Shown: positions 45,882 through 58,239 of the stretch, piece after piece | How the letters are laid out: each line of letters begins with the position of its first letter | Numbering within the stretch: the stretch's first letter is position 1 | Origin: Chalara sp. BL73 | Taxonomy: Eukaryota > Ascomycota > Leotiomycetes > Helotiales | DNA: 64,000 nucleotides | Assembly (NCBI GenBank): GCA_918026815.1 | Contig: CAKJVC010000017.1 | Coordinates: 558,001-622,000, forward strand | Direction of reading: 5' to 3' | Made by a program: the position numbers and the translations under genes | The notes under the pieces: model-generated | The model's database searches: none | Told to the model about the DNA's origin: nothing | Seen by the model: only the letters and a program-made list of their open reading frames with translations

Positions 45882-47892
45882 GGCGAAGGTTGGGTTGGGT
45901 TGCGCTGAGGGGACTGGCCGAGACGTTCAGAGATTAATTCCGACTGCGAAGGGAGCCCAGGCGTTGTGCGGGAGGAGATTTCGCAGCTGAGTATGATCTA
46001 ATCGTAGATAGGGCCAGAACCGCTTCTGGATCGGAACAAAGCGCAATCGTGACAAAGTTGTCGTAGGCAGTCCAGAATCGTGTAGAAAGAAGATTGCGTC
46101 TGTGCAGGTATGTGTAATCCGATCCCCACAATCGCCTGAGGAATTGAAACCTTCTTTCTTTGGTGACTCTTTCGCCCTTCGTGAACAATCAATGTACGGA
46201 GACTGAATCACCTGAATCAAGCCCCCTTAATTGTGGTGAGATTAGAGATTCCAGAGACACGGCAATGGTCCACTAGTCGCGGCACCTTCCCTAGAATACG
46301 ACACTCCGGGAAAATTGAGCCGGGCGCAATTTTCCTAGACAGCAAAGTCAGGACAGGCGCGACTTTAAATACTGTATCTGTATAAAGGTGGGAGGACGAG
46401 GAGGAGGAAGGTCTTCGTAAGAGTATTTGTGGTGGAGGGTCGTTTTCGTGGACGTGCGGTGAAGATTTATGTCGTGCTGCAGCTTCGATTCGCTGGACGA
46501 TCTAAAGAAGGCCGAAGGAGTGGTCGACCCTCATCAAACTACTGACAAAGGTAAGGTCAGGTCGATATTGATTTTATCTGGTCACTTTGTTGGGAGCCTT
46601 TATTGCGTATGATACTACACCACCCCTGGTCCTTTGTACTTGGAATTGCCTGAAGAATGCCAAACAATTAGATCCTTGCTTCTTCCTGCGCTCGGAATCT
46701 GCACCGGGTACCTGTGCGTGCGTGTGTGCGTGTGTGTGTGTGTGTGTATGTGTGTGTATGCGTGCCTGTGCCTGTGCTTGTGTTGGTACCTGTTCTGTGC
46801 TATGTATGGAGGTTCCACAGAGAGGTCCTTGATAATGTGAGTGTGCACTGATAAATCTATTCTGAGATGGCGTAGGTTTCCAAGGGGAAAAGCCGAAATA
46901 GATGGATGATGGTCAGGCAATCACTGAAACACAATCAAATCCTGGATCTGGATAAATATACAATTCTCGCCGTAGTCAGCATCATTTGGTCCAGTCATCA
47001 ACATCTCACTTGCATTTTCCTCTCCCTCCACCACTCCATCCATGGCCGGGTGGAGCGCTACACAGCACAACAACAACACATGAGAGATAAAGTCCCTACA
47101 TCTACCTACCATACGACTGCGATAATCCCACCAGCAGGTTATGCATTTTCCTCATAAGTGACACGTCGTGACCACGCTCGCGTCCATTGATGCGATGCAT
47201 CTGTGTTGTTCCACAACCCCGAACCACATCATGAAATTTCCCCCAGTCTAGATCCAATCCAATGCAGGAAATCCCCACCGCCCAGCACCGTGGGTATTCC
47301 TGCTGACTGCACAGAAAAACCCTCCTTCACCCGTCTTGGAGACTTCTCAGCCAATGCCTTCATATCTCAGCCCTGCCGCTTCTTCCCCATCCATCGGGTT
47401 TCGCTGTGCCTATCCTCCAATCGTGCTCCCTGAAAGCCCTAGGCTGAGACCCGGTCCACCACTTCCTCACGGGGAATGCGGCAGCACCAAATTCACCGAC
47501 GATTGGCGAGCGCGCCCCTTCTACAAACTCCCCGGTACTGTTTTATCATTCGAAATGGTGTTTATCCAAGAATGGCCAGGTGTTGAGTGATTGGATGCCA
47601 TCTCGACACTTTCAACTACCCCGTCGGAGCAGGAAAAGAAAAGAAAAAAAAGAACGCTGTGTTGATATACTAATTTGGCACCGTTTTTTTTTCTTCATTT
47701 TCACATGAGACAACATATAGGAAATGATGCTCAAAACTTGGAAACTTCATAGATGTCATTATTTAAAGGTAGCTTAATACGAGAGCCAGATGCAATAAGA
47801 ATACGCTACCATATCCCTGAAGCCCCTGGGTATCTACCATCAAAAATGCTTCAAGTCAGCCCAAATTCTTTGCTAGAAGCACTACGTTCCCA
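45882..47892. other. Possible 5' exon, then intergenic with a GT microsatellite
   Basis: 45945-46188 (minus) is a coding-like exon that fits the gene at 44748 but lacks an ATG. From about 46190 to 47892 I see no gene. The GT-rich microsatellite lies at about 46713-46785, and poly(A)-like runs near 47640 precede the 3' end of the nuclease gene. Confidence 0.45.
46713..46785. repeat. GT-rich microsatellite
   Basis: An imperfect (TG)n tract interrupted by GC, TA and CC dinucleotides. It lies in non-coding DNA. Repeats of this type are often length-polymorphic. Confidence 0.9.
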
Positions 47893-50800
47893 TTACGACT
47901 CTTTCTCTGGATGTGTATGATCAGCTGTTATCGATAGCAGAGAGGTGTTGTGCCAATTCTGTCCACCGACAGCTTTAGCCGCCCCAAAACCATCTCTTGC
48001 CCGCTGCGATCGGGGTCCTGAAGAATCCTGCATCTCATCCGAATTTGGACCTGACGGCTTGTCCACTATGACCAAACTTGCTTCATCCTCCTCCATCTCA
48101 ACTCCATCAATGTTATCCCGGACTTGATCGTCAGATTCACCTTCTTCAGAATTGTCCTCAGCCACAAGATCGTTAATTTCCGCTTCAAGTTCTAGAGCCT
48201 GTTGCGAGGCAGTCATCTCTACGTCACTCGTTAGTTGCATATCTTCGATGGTGGAAAGCTCTTCAATTTCTTCATCGTCAATGTCGCTACCACGAAGGTA
48301 TTCTTCGTAAAACTCGCCAGGCTCAGCTGCATCTTGTGTGTCGTAGGCAGATGAGTCATAGTCGATGACATCGCCAACAACCATGTCCAAGAATACTGGA
48401 TCATCATCTTGCGAAGGGTGGCCATCTTCTACTTCGGGCGGTCGTCCCTTTCCTTGCCTAGTATATTAAAAATTCAGCAACATTCTTGACGCGCCAATCT
48501 CGGAAGCACTTCAGTTTCCGGACTGAATACTTACTCGATCTCGAAGTATGGAATATCTTTTGGCCCCTCATCACACTGGGTGCAGAACCCATTTTGAGTG
48601 CCCCATACTTCGTGACTACAAGTAGTGCATCTGAAAATTTCATCAGCTGGATCCCAGAAAGTCCGTGGTACAGATGTGGGCTCGTCTTGACGATGAGACG
48701 ATGCAGCCGAAATATTGATGTCTAAGAGCGTGAGCCATTAGCATCCTTCAGATGGATCGATAAGTCCAGTCTTCTCGATGCAAATAGGGGTGCAACTAGC
48801 CAATACTAACTTTCTTGTGGATCTTGTGTGAAGGCACTCTGTTCAACTAATTCTTGTGCTGGGGGAAAGATTCCAGGTCCATAAAGACGGGGCTTCCTTT
48901 CCAGATGTGAAACTGAAAGATCTGTGTTCATCTCCTCTCGTACTATGTGCTATTAGGAAATTAAAGCAACGTAAATTTTTGAATAAAATACTTACTGGCC
49001 TTTCGTCGCAGGCTCTGAGAAGATGAACCAGGCGAAACAGCAACTATGCTACGCGCAGACGTGGGTGGAGAAACCTGCTGGTCACCAAGGCTTGAAGTAG
49101 AAATATGGTCGGCTTCTGAATTTTGAGAAAGATTAGGTTTTGCTTTTTTGATCGGCATCGCTGGTCTGCCTTCAGCGCATGCTCTCTGCTGTAGCGAACT
49201 GCTTGGTGGAAGCATCCCAAAGGTGTCTGTGTTCTGTGTTATTTGTGAATATTGGGTTTCATGCTGAGACTGTAGCTAGGACACTCAGCAATGGTATCTT
49301 TACTTCAACAATGGAGTTATGATTAGGACAGTGGGCATCGTGAACCAGAGAAATGTAAGGTGTAAGAAAGAAACTACGGATTTGTGGAGCTACAAACCAG
49401 AGACTACTTACCTGGCGTTTTCCATGTCTCATTCGCATTTCTTCGTCATGGCGAAAAATCCTCGCAGAACATTCATGACCGAACAAGCTAGAAATACTAC
49501 TTTCTGATGTACTGCTTAGCAAAGGTTCTGACATGTAGCGATCTAGTGTCAAACTCACCCTCGTTCCATGTTGCTTCGTCAACAGTACACGGATAGATAT
49601 CCTTTGGATCGAAAACCTTTACCAAATGACAGAGCTCATCATATGAAGAGTGTCTCGAGTATGGAAAAGTTATAACTTGCGGGAGAATGGTGGAGTCCTT
49701 GCCTGCGGTACTCAAGTTCTGTCCTAGCCCGCTATCTTTCTTTTCTGAGACAGATTTAGCAAGCCCTTTAGTTAGTTCCTCAAAGCTATAGATCTTGTCT
49801 TTACGGTCGAGTCCTACTTCATCAAGAGATAGAATTTTCCCAGAAGACCGGATCTGCTCGAGAAGTCTGTGCTTAGTACGCTGCATGGCAGTATCTTCTG
49901 TATTCGAAAAACTTTGACTACGGTAAGCAACATGGCTATGAGAAGCATGATTCATAACGACTTACAGGCTCAGAAATTGATCTATCATATAGTTGTTCTC
50001 TAGATCCAATTCAGGATTACGGCTGAGGTCATCACCGCCACCACCAATCCCAATCTCGCCTATTTCAACACCTGAAGGCGTACGGGCAATGATTGGGCGG
50101 ATCCAGACGGTTTTCTCGTTCACATTAGCACACTGCATGCCTTTTCCACAGCTGTGAATCCTGGCATTTATGTCGTTGGTGAGAAATCCAGTTTGTGCAG
50201 TATTTCCACAGATGTACCCTGTCAGAACTCGACCATCATTCGGCAAGAATTGCGAGTTAGGCAGATCTGGCGAGCCTCGAAGCGACTGGTAGAGGTTAAG
50301 TTTGTAATCATCAACATGGATCTGACCACGGTTAGAACTGTGATACTAATTTCCTGGTATGTACTTGCAGGCGATTTTAAGGTGCGCGAAAGTGCCATCC
50401 ATACTTCTTCATACCCGAAGGTCCATGCCGCGAAATGAAACACTGTATCGGATGGGTACTGGGACACTTTGAGCAGCAGCTCTTTCAGTCCTTCCCCTTT
50501 CGTTGGAAATTTTATCGGTCTCGTGTTGCTGGTGTCCAAATATATGCAGTCAAGTTTCTTCAACCCAGACGTATATTCGATCAAGAACGGGTTTCGGACT
50601 AGTGAGTTGACAAACCAAGGCTCGGATCGGATATCACCGGTGTAGAGAACTGCCTTTGAACCATCCTCCAAGACTACTAGCCGGTTAATTATCCTCTTTG
50701 AACAGATACTGAGATATATTTCTTACGAATCATTACTGCTCCTGTACAGTGGTTGGCATCGAATAAGGTGACTTGAATCTCGTTTCCAGGTTCTAGTTCA

Positions 50801-51465
50801 ATACGTGTGGGGGTTTCCAAAGGTACTACTTTCTAACATTGACCTTAGCAAGTTGTATTTGGTACTGGAAATCAAGTATATCATACCAAAAGCTTATTCA
50901 GGTGCTTGTACTGCAGTTTTCTGGCCTCCAGAATTCCCTTGGCAAAGTTTAGACGGTGGCCATATCTTTCAAGGCGCAACAAAAGCTCTCTAGTTGCTGC
51001 AGAGCAGTAAACACTGTTAATGTAAGTGCATTTTCTATTGACTAATCTTATATTCTCTCACAATGGTGATTTCAAGGTATCCAGCCCGGCGAGATGATCG
51101 CTGTGAATATGGCTTAAGAAGCAAGCTAATGGGGGACGATGGCCTGAAATTTGGCGGAAGTAATCAACTATAATCATCAGCACACAAAGCAGCCCATGTC
51201 TCTTTAATGGGCTTGGATGAGCAATAAGGCAAAAACACGGAATATAATTAGAGATAGTCCACGCAAAGAATATCTGTGAAGTACTCTAGAGCCTTTTGTC
51301 TACAAGGACGAGCATCAGATTGTATGAGATTGTATGAGAAGTGTGACCCCCGCCGCCCAGATAGTTGTTCTGCATGAGTGACCAGCCAATACACGCAGGC
51401 GAGAAAAGAAAAGGCAAACCTCTAATATCTGGGAACTCGGGCATGAACCCGCCGAAGGTTGACAT
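47893..51465 (-). CDS. Artemis/SNM1-type DNA-repair nuclease with C-terminal zinc-ribbon-like and acidic extension
   Basis: Twelve exons close to 871 residues: 51465-51420, 51167-51062, 51013-50887, 50832-50727, 50676-50369, 50321-49966, 49911-49559, 49503-49412, 49233-48996, 48942-48811, 48721-48535 and 48457-47893. The N-terminus MSTFGGFMPEFPDI is Artemis-like. The metallo-beta-lactamase motif HIHSDH is at 35-40, then DANHCTG and LYTGDIRSE. TFGYEEVWMALSRTLKSP and IHVDDYK lead into the beta-CASP/DRMBL part (TFPYSRHSSYDEL, CTVDEATW, LFGHECS). Family members trim DNA ends in crosslink repair or end joining. Unusually, residues 653-671 form CTTC-x11-CTQC, followed by a long Glu/Asp-rich tail. 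Intron 5 (50322-50368) is GC-AG (donor GCAAGT). Intron 1 (252 bp) and the exon 8/9 intron (178 bp) are less certain. Confidence 0.88.
50322..50368 (-). other. GC-AG intron in the Artemis-like gene
   Basis: On the minus strand the donor reads CCT|GCAAGT, the consensus for GC-AG introns, and the acceptor GTGGTCAG|ATC. Only this choice joins LKSP to IHVDDYK in frame, as in the family. No GT donor gives the right phase. Confidence 0.8.
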
Positions 51466-52432
51466 TTTGAGGATTCGCTATAGAAGCGGCGATATTCCCA
51501 AGATTCACTCTGTTTGGAAATAGTGAGCAATGATAGTCGCCTCAAATATATGTTTTGCTGAAAGAACTACGAGGTTGATGCAAGAAAGTTGCCTCATCGC
51601 CAGGCAGGCGCGCCAGGCATCCATATGGCCCACTCTACGTGCACGAAAACACGTGCTGTTCGCTTAAAGTGTTCCCCGAAAAGGGGCAAGAAAGAATCTA
51701 AATATGGAATGTATATTGGAGCTCCATGGAGATACCTATCTGTTGAGGGTTCCGTGCGATAGAAATATAGCTTAGTTTGAGGTGGTGTTCTAGTCGCTTC
51801 CTATAATAGCGTTAGATAAAGTGGGTTTTTTCCCTCCTAAATTGATTCTCTTAGCTTGCAACTAATGTTCCATTCAAAATATTATAGCCCGTAACTACAA
51901 GAGCGTGTTCACGTTCACCACCATATGATCTCTTTTCAACATTAAATCTATGATTGTTCATTGATGATCGTGCTGTCTCAATCTCTATGTAGCCTTGCGC
52001 CACAGCCTCGGTTAATACAAAGCAGCGCAGAAATCCTGAACAAGATGCTAGATTGATGCAACATACTATAATACGGCTCTTAGCAAACGGTTGTTGAGTG
52101 AACATTGAAAGGCAGTAACCTTCCAGTTAATGCCAAGAAAATCAAGCTCACAAATGTGTTAGTAACAAAGCTTCAAGAACCATACTTTCGCCCACTAATC
52201 TACCATTTACATTTTTTTCCCTCTAATAATTTGATTTCAATATCTTCACTCTAAGTTTATACAATAACGTCGATATGGCCCCAGGAAGGTTCATTATTCT
52301 GCATCGAACTTCAATATTCTCTCCAATGAGTGCTCCTATCAAAAAAAAGCAGCAAGAGAAAAATCTCTACCGGCGGTAATGATTCTCCTCATAGATCTTT
52401 TCCAAAGATATTTATGCTAATAATATACATAG
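51466..52432. other. Intergenic region with a small uncertain open frame
   Basis: A minus-strand ATG frame at 52105-51851 encodes 84 residues with a hydrophobic N-terminal third (SRIIVCCINLASCSGFL) and one KR site. It could be a small secreted protein but has no other support. On the plus strand, ATGs at 52275 and 52326 precede a GT donor at 52376 and may belong to the next gene. Confidence 0.3.
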
Positions 52433-53395
52433 ACAAAAACTAAGACTCAGCTTCCAGTTGAGCATAAGGCTGAAGAAAGCGACAACGATGAGCCTAACGA
52501 CGAAGAGCCTAGCGAGATTGAGAAGCCTAACCAGCCCAAGGCGACGGAGAAAGAATTCAATATGGATAAAGACTCAGCGGACGTTTTTCAGCGATATCTA
52601 GACGTTATAGCGAGGTACGCCAGAGATAATAAGGGAATGAGCCAGAAAGCGATTGCGATGGCCATCTTCAAAGAGCAGATTAACGAAATGGATAAGCATT
52701 TTGTCACGTTGGGATATCCAAATGTAAGTACCTAATACCTCTTTTGATGACACCATTGTTTTGCTTAAATGACCCCAATCTCAATTCAATATCACATAGA
52801 GTTAACCATTTCCAGGATAAGGAATCAGTGGGCCTAGTGCAACAATTAAGAACCAGCGCTCTTTACGAGCGATGTAGGGGCGATCAATTTGGTTGGCGAA
52901 AGGAAGACGTGGGTAATATTTAGATTAATGCAGGTTTCTAGCTTTCAGAGAGGATTCCTTTCACAACTAGGAATGACCAACTTAGTGGAATTCAAATACT
53001 GATATCTAATTCTGACAGTATGAAGATATTTGGGCAAAGCCACCAAGCCAACACAAGATGCAGATAGATCTATCGTTTTGGTTTCTTGCCAGTATTTCAA
53101 ACATCATCCAAGATATCAAAATCATATACAACAAAATAGACCTCTCGCCAAATCTACCAGAGGTTCGTCAACGATTTTAGATAACAAGTCATAACACTAA
53201 CAAGACCCATAGTCGTTTCTAAAAGGCCACTTAGAAAAGCTGACTACGGTCCAAGGGAAAATTAGAAAATATTTCCAAGCAGGGGGTGGCGAGAAAGAGG
53301 ACCTTAAGAAAATTATTCAGCAGTACATCAACAGGGACCTAGAGAGTTTCTTTGACAAGTACCAGGCTCTACGCGGCGGACAATACGCAGGATAG
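52433..53395 (+). CDS. Uncharacterised helical protein in short exons (5' end unresolved)
   Basis: Four exons join in phase: 52433-52723, 52816-52908, 53019-53162 and 53213-53395, ending in TAG. They encode about 236 residues. The first exon starts with a polar, acidic Glu/Asp/Lys/Pro-rich part, then helix-forming stretches (FQRYLDVIARYARDNKGM, ISNIIQDIKIIYNKI, LKKIIQQYINRDLESFF). I recognise no family. All internal introns (50-110 bp) have GT-AG ends and keep the frame,  which strongly supports a real gene although each exon is short. The 5' exon is uncertain: an upstream frame from ATG 52275 or 52326, ending at donor 52376, would arrive one base out of phase. An internal in-frame ATG is at 52562. 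It converges on the gene at 53681-55324. Confidence 0.65.
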
Positions 53396-53680
53396 ACGCA
53401 GTTCGTTGATTGAAGAAATCTTGACATCACATGCACCGTTCGAGATATAACTTCTCCAAACAAATTAATATCTGTCAGTGTTACTAGACAGTTCCGTCTC
53501 GTCCTTCGAATCAAAACAAAGACTATCATCCACCCAGTATCACACTGGGCTTCCACTTAATGTGGACCTCATCTCCTCTACTGTTGGGCGGGTATATCTC
53601 CCTGTATATGACGAGAATTCACCAGGCCTAATCCTGTTATGTTCTCATGCAAATTCTGTTCGAGATAGTGGGGGAGAAGC

Positions 53681-55324
53681 TCAGAACCCTGGCAAATCAT
53701 TGTCGACATCACCATTTGCAATCCGAACCCAAATTTCTTGTGTACACTCTTTGTTACTCATCATCAGTGTTCCCGCCAGCCTTCTTTTAAATGTGATCCA
53801 CATCTCCTTATCCCAAGCGCGATGTACTTCAAAAGTAACCAGGTTTGGGAAGGGGACGGTGAAGGCCAGAGTGTGCAAACAGGAAGCCGGCAAACTACAG
53901 TGCTCAGCATACTCCAAAAAGAAATCATTGGCCTCTGCGGCGTTCCAAAGAGCTCTTATTGATAGCGGATTTTCCCAAGATACACCGCCATTAAGCTCTC
54001 GCTGGGCGTAGATATTGGTGTCAAGAAAATGAGCTAGAGCCTCTGGGCGCGCCGCTCCTGGTAGTTCGGCTACCTCTCCTCTGTTATTTGCAGTTGATGT
54101 GGAATCTGCTATCGCCTGTATGCCAGGATTATCTGTTATAGATGCAGGAAAACTAGCCATCTGTTGACTGCTTGCCACATCTCCCTTGAAGTGCCTTGAG
54201 CTATCTTGAAGCTGGACAGCCTGCCGTCCAACATGCCGTTCTTGCTCCAATACTCTAGTATTATTTCGCAACGATAAAGGTGGTGTAATATTTCCGGAGT
54301 CTGAACCAAGGTTTGCAACCGAGCAACCGCCGTAAGCTATGCAGTGTGATTCATTTAGCCCACAACTTCTCCTCCCAGCTATTGCTCTTCCAGGATTGCG
54401 AGCGGACTGTTGTGTTTGGATAATCCATTTGAACGTCTCTGCTTTTTTTCCTGATGAAATAGGGCCGGCTACTGATGGTCCTCTGCTTGATAATGTTTCA
54501 AAAGGTCGAGGTTTTAATCTGACGAGTTGCGGTGTAGCACATATTTCACCTGTCCAATTTCTACCACTATATCAGAAAAATTTCCCTCCTCGGTATTATC
54601 CAATGATGGAAGCAAATTACGGACAATTTTGTAATCTTGTACTCACCGTGCGTCATATATAGCGTCTTGAGCACTTTCATGTATGATTGTATTATCAGCC
54701 TTTGCGTAATCGAGTTTGTGTGAAATTTTCTTCCAGCATGCTTTGAGGCCTCTAGTCTTCTCTATATCTCCAGTATTCGTATATGCAAGGTCTCCATGAG
54801 ATATCAGAACAGAAGTATGGACGGAAATTTGATTCAGTATCCGCTCTCTGAAAGCTCTATACACCGGAAGGCCTCCCTCCCTTTCAATCTCTGTGCCACG
54901 TCTAAGAAGAATTACCAGTCTTAGCAGAAGACATTCCTCATCTTCAATAGAAGAATTGTGGTACAGATCATATTGATGCATAAAACATAGTAGTCTCTGA
55001 TCTGCTGTTGAGGGCCACGAACAATGGCGCTATGTAATAGTTATTTAGCCCAATCTTTGTTATGAGTTGAGAGAACTTACGTTATACAGCCATTCCAGAG
55101 TTAGCTCATTAAGTACGCCATCATGAATGTAGTTTCGCTTTATTGTTGCTAAGAAGGCGCAAATGCATTGTGGTGGTAAATATGGCTTGCCTTGATCAAT
55201 TGGCCCAATCGACCTTAACTTTTCAAATTTGGTTACCAACTCTCTAGCAGGGAACGGGACACGCCCATAGACTAACCTGAGGTACAATCGGCGAAGCACT
55301 CAAGTTCGCAGCCAGAGTGCTCAT
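53681..55324 (-). CDS. Lineage-specific protein A of a two-member family
   Basis: Exons are 55324-55277, 55218-55081, 55029-54647 and 54566-53681, giving 484 residues with a closed frame. The N-terminal half is helical (PPQCICAFLATIKRNYI, LLLRLVILLRRGTEIE); the middle is Ser/Gln/Gly-rich and probably disordered. The last 80 residues (ANDFFLEYAEHCSLPASC, LHTLAFTVPFPNLVTFEVH, WITFKRRL, WVRIANGD) align by eye with the C-terminus of the divergent gene at 56174-58239. I cannot name the domain. The two genes face away from each other across an 850-bp region, suggesting inverted duplication with later divergence. The first exon is modest in support; the rest is good. Confidence 0.62.
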
Positions 55325-56173
55325 CTCTGTAGTGGTTTATACTCGGCTCATTATAATCGTATGTCTACGGTCAAGAGGACAAAATAAAGGTATGTAACAA
55401 AGGCTAGCTTCTTTGAACATTTCAACAACAAGTCGGTATTTTGACAATGCTGCAACTTAATTTCGCATTACTCTAGGTGGCCAGGCTTTGCAAGCTCTGC
55501 GGGTTTATGATGATAAGGGCTAACCTGGCTTTCACAAAATTGTGTTGTTTCTCAATAAGCAGCTGAAAATTGATAGTATTAATCACATATCATTTTGGGG
55601 ACAAAGCCACCATGCATGGTACTGAGATTTTTTCAAACAGGGTTTATTGTGATCCAATTTCACTGGTGCGTGTAACCACCGCCTTGGCACATAAAATTGG
55701 GCATAAAATTAAACAGGGGGCGGCAGACCGGCTGGTTTGTGGAAACAACCTCTTACAAGTTGCTTGAAACATTCTTTACTATACCCGATACATCGTATCG
55801 TAAGGAGGCACAATATTAATGACTCACTAAGTAGCTGCATAGTTGGCAAAGCAATGAAAAAAAAGTAATGATTCCATCCACTCATTGCGCATTTTTAGCA
55901 AAAATCTGAAACAACCATACAAGGGCCGGCACGCATATTTTAATACTTTCTCTCATCCATATAAATAGCAGAATGAAGCGGGAACTGATGGCACCAATCC
56001 GATCTAGTGAATAGCACCCGTTACGCACCTAATCTTTCCTTAGATGCCGGTTTTAAATAGCTATATTCGATAACTTTCCATATAGTTAGGAAGTGCCAAT
56101 ACATATACAGAACTCTGTTGCCTTTACTCAGTACTTTGAGGTTTTGCTATTGAACTTAACAGTTGGACTAAAT
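55325..56173. promoter_or_regulatory. Divergent promoter between the two family genes
   Basis: About 850 bp, AT-rich, containing a 10-bp palindrome CCATGCATGG near 55610. No exon is supported. It probably drives both flanking genes. Confidence 0.35.
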
Positions 56174-58239
56174 ATGGAAACAGCCAAAGGGTCTCGTCCA
56201 CGGCCAGGACGGGTCATGGCACTTTGCAAAGAACTCGGCTGGGACAGGGAGGAGAAAAGGACTAAAAGAAACCGTCGTTCTTTTCTGGCTAAAGCGACCT
56301 TGAAATTCAGAGCAGAGTTTTGCCCCATTGAAGGACGATTCCCGCTTGACCACACGGATCCTATAGCTCAAGAGTGCGCAAAACAATTCTGCGCGCTAGA
56401 TGAGAGAAATCCTCACTTTGAGGATAGGTTCTTTGATAAAACTCCAGAGGCAATAGAGCAAGGTTTGCCATCATTACCCGATGATCGAGAGCTGTAAGTC
56501 TTCGAGTCACGAAATTGATGCGATATATATGCTGTATGTTAACTTGAGCTACAGGATTATAGATCGCCTGGCACAATTGTTTTGTGTACAGGAATACTCC
56601 TCTCGGAAGTACAAGCTTCGCCAGAGGGAACAACTGCACAATGGTGACGATGAGTATATGGACGAGGTGGAGGATGCAGCTACTAGCCAATACCTCTCGC
56701 CTTACACAACACATATATTTCGGCTGGATAATGACTGGACAAATCATACCAGACTCAGTACAACGGACTGCGTGGCTCCCGCGCATATCGAGACACCTGG
56801 GTATGTAATTCGTGGATGAGAAGAGATTCTTGATCTTTCTACGACTATGCGAAGCTCAACATGATAATTGTATACGATAGCGCCATGCCAACCCGCTTAC
56901 TTCTCGTTAAATGATAATACTGATAATAGCTGACACAATGAGTACAGCATTATGCACCCTGAAAATGAATCCTCCGACACATATCGTGTCCCCGATCAAT
57001 CAAGCCTGGATCTCAATAGTATTATTGTAGATTTTTCTTCAGAGACAGCCGTTAGGCGTAATCGTCAGTAAGTCGTGATGTGCTCAAAATGGAGCTAGTG
57101 TGGTTCCGCTTGTTCATTGTATTTTTTATATGTACCATGGCTTAGCTGAGCATTTAGGACCAAACCCGAAACTCGATCGTTTTCTGATAAGATCAACCAA
57201 GGTCAAGGTAGCCGCATTACCATGCCTCCGAGAACGAATGGAGCAGAGCACAATTATACACCCTCGGAATATAATTCACAAGGGAGGCCAAACATTGAAG
57301 TAGCAGCTCTTAGCATGCAGAACTCAAATAAAACGAAGCAGCCCTCTTTAAGGCAACCCCCTAACGTTACGATAGAGTCCGGTAACAGGGAAGGTCCAAG
57401 CACAGCACAGGTTCATGGTACTTGCACACCAAACGAGGGTTTTGTTGTACCTGTGTTAGCGCATGGTAAGTGGTCATTCTCCACAGCATTGATTTTAAAA
57501 TACTAAACAGGTACCACCACCAGACCGGGTACATCATAATCCTAGTGCGAAGCGGCAAGTAAGCCAGACGTATCAAAATCATTTTCAAGAACGTCTGGTA
57601 GGCAACGGAGATGCGGTTTCTTCATTGGAGAGCTCTGGCATATCGTTCGACCAAGAGTCAAGCACCAAACGCCGTCGCCTTGATCCTATTTTCCAGGATC
57701 TGCCCTCTGACGAGTCGTCGGTTAGAGAACGTAGCACAGAGACTACATATGGAGAAGGAGTTTCGGATGGTGCAGGGCAGAAGAGGCAACATGCGGTCCA
57801 AGAGAGGCAGAATGTCAAGAGACCACGCGAACAATTGCGCCAGATTGAACAAGCAAATCCCAAAATTAGGTTCGTAATTGAGAATCAAGAAGCTATGGGT
57901 AAACTAGACTATTACCCCGAGGTGCCTTTTCCTTCTCATGAAGTCAAAGACACAACCCTAGCAGGGTTTTTTGAACTATATTCCAAGCATTCTGACATCG
58001 ATCTCGCACACCTTCATATGCTTGTTTTCAAAGTTTGCTTCTCCAAAGACGAGGTGCTCAAGATCAGAAGATGGGAGTGCGAGGATAGCTGGAAAACCGT
58101 GAAAGGGAGACTTAGCTACCTGTTCAGAGAGGCGCGGAGAGAAAAGCCGACCAAGTATGATTTCGACGTAGCAGTATATGCTAATGAGCCAAATATACAA
58201 GTAGCACAGATTGAGGAAGATAATTATGATGGTCTGTAA
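56174..58239 (+). CDS. Lineage-specific protein B of a two-member family
   Basis: Exons are 56174-56493, 56555-56800, 56948-57067, 57158 to about 57452, and 57511-58239; length about 569 residues. The N-terminus is very basic (SRPRPGRVMALCKELGWDRE, KRTKRNRRSFLAKATLKF), which suggests nuclear or nucleic-acid contact. The middle is disordered and rich in Ser, Gln, Asn and Pro, with a basic patch (SSTKRRRLD). The C-terminal domain (FFELYSKHSDIDLAHLHML, VFKVCFSKDEVLKIRRWE, SWKTVKGRLSYLF, YDFDVAVYANEP) matches protein A. The exon 4/5 junction is uncertain: the strongest donor (57466, GTAAGT) is out of phase, whereas weaker donors at 57447 or 57453 keep the frame. The function is unknown. Confidence 0.6.

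Noticed and set aside
46587..46840. Cys-Val-rich short frames
   Set aside because: They are translations of the GT microsatellite.
51851..52105. 84-residue ORF with hydrophobic N-terminus and one KR site as a second Kex2 precursor
   Set aside because: Only one dibasic site, no repeats, and no supporting neighbours; kept only as an uncertain note.
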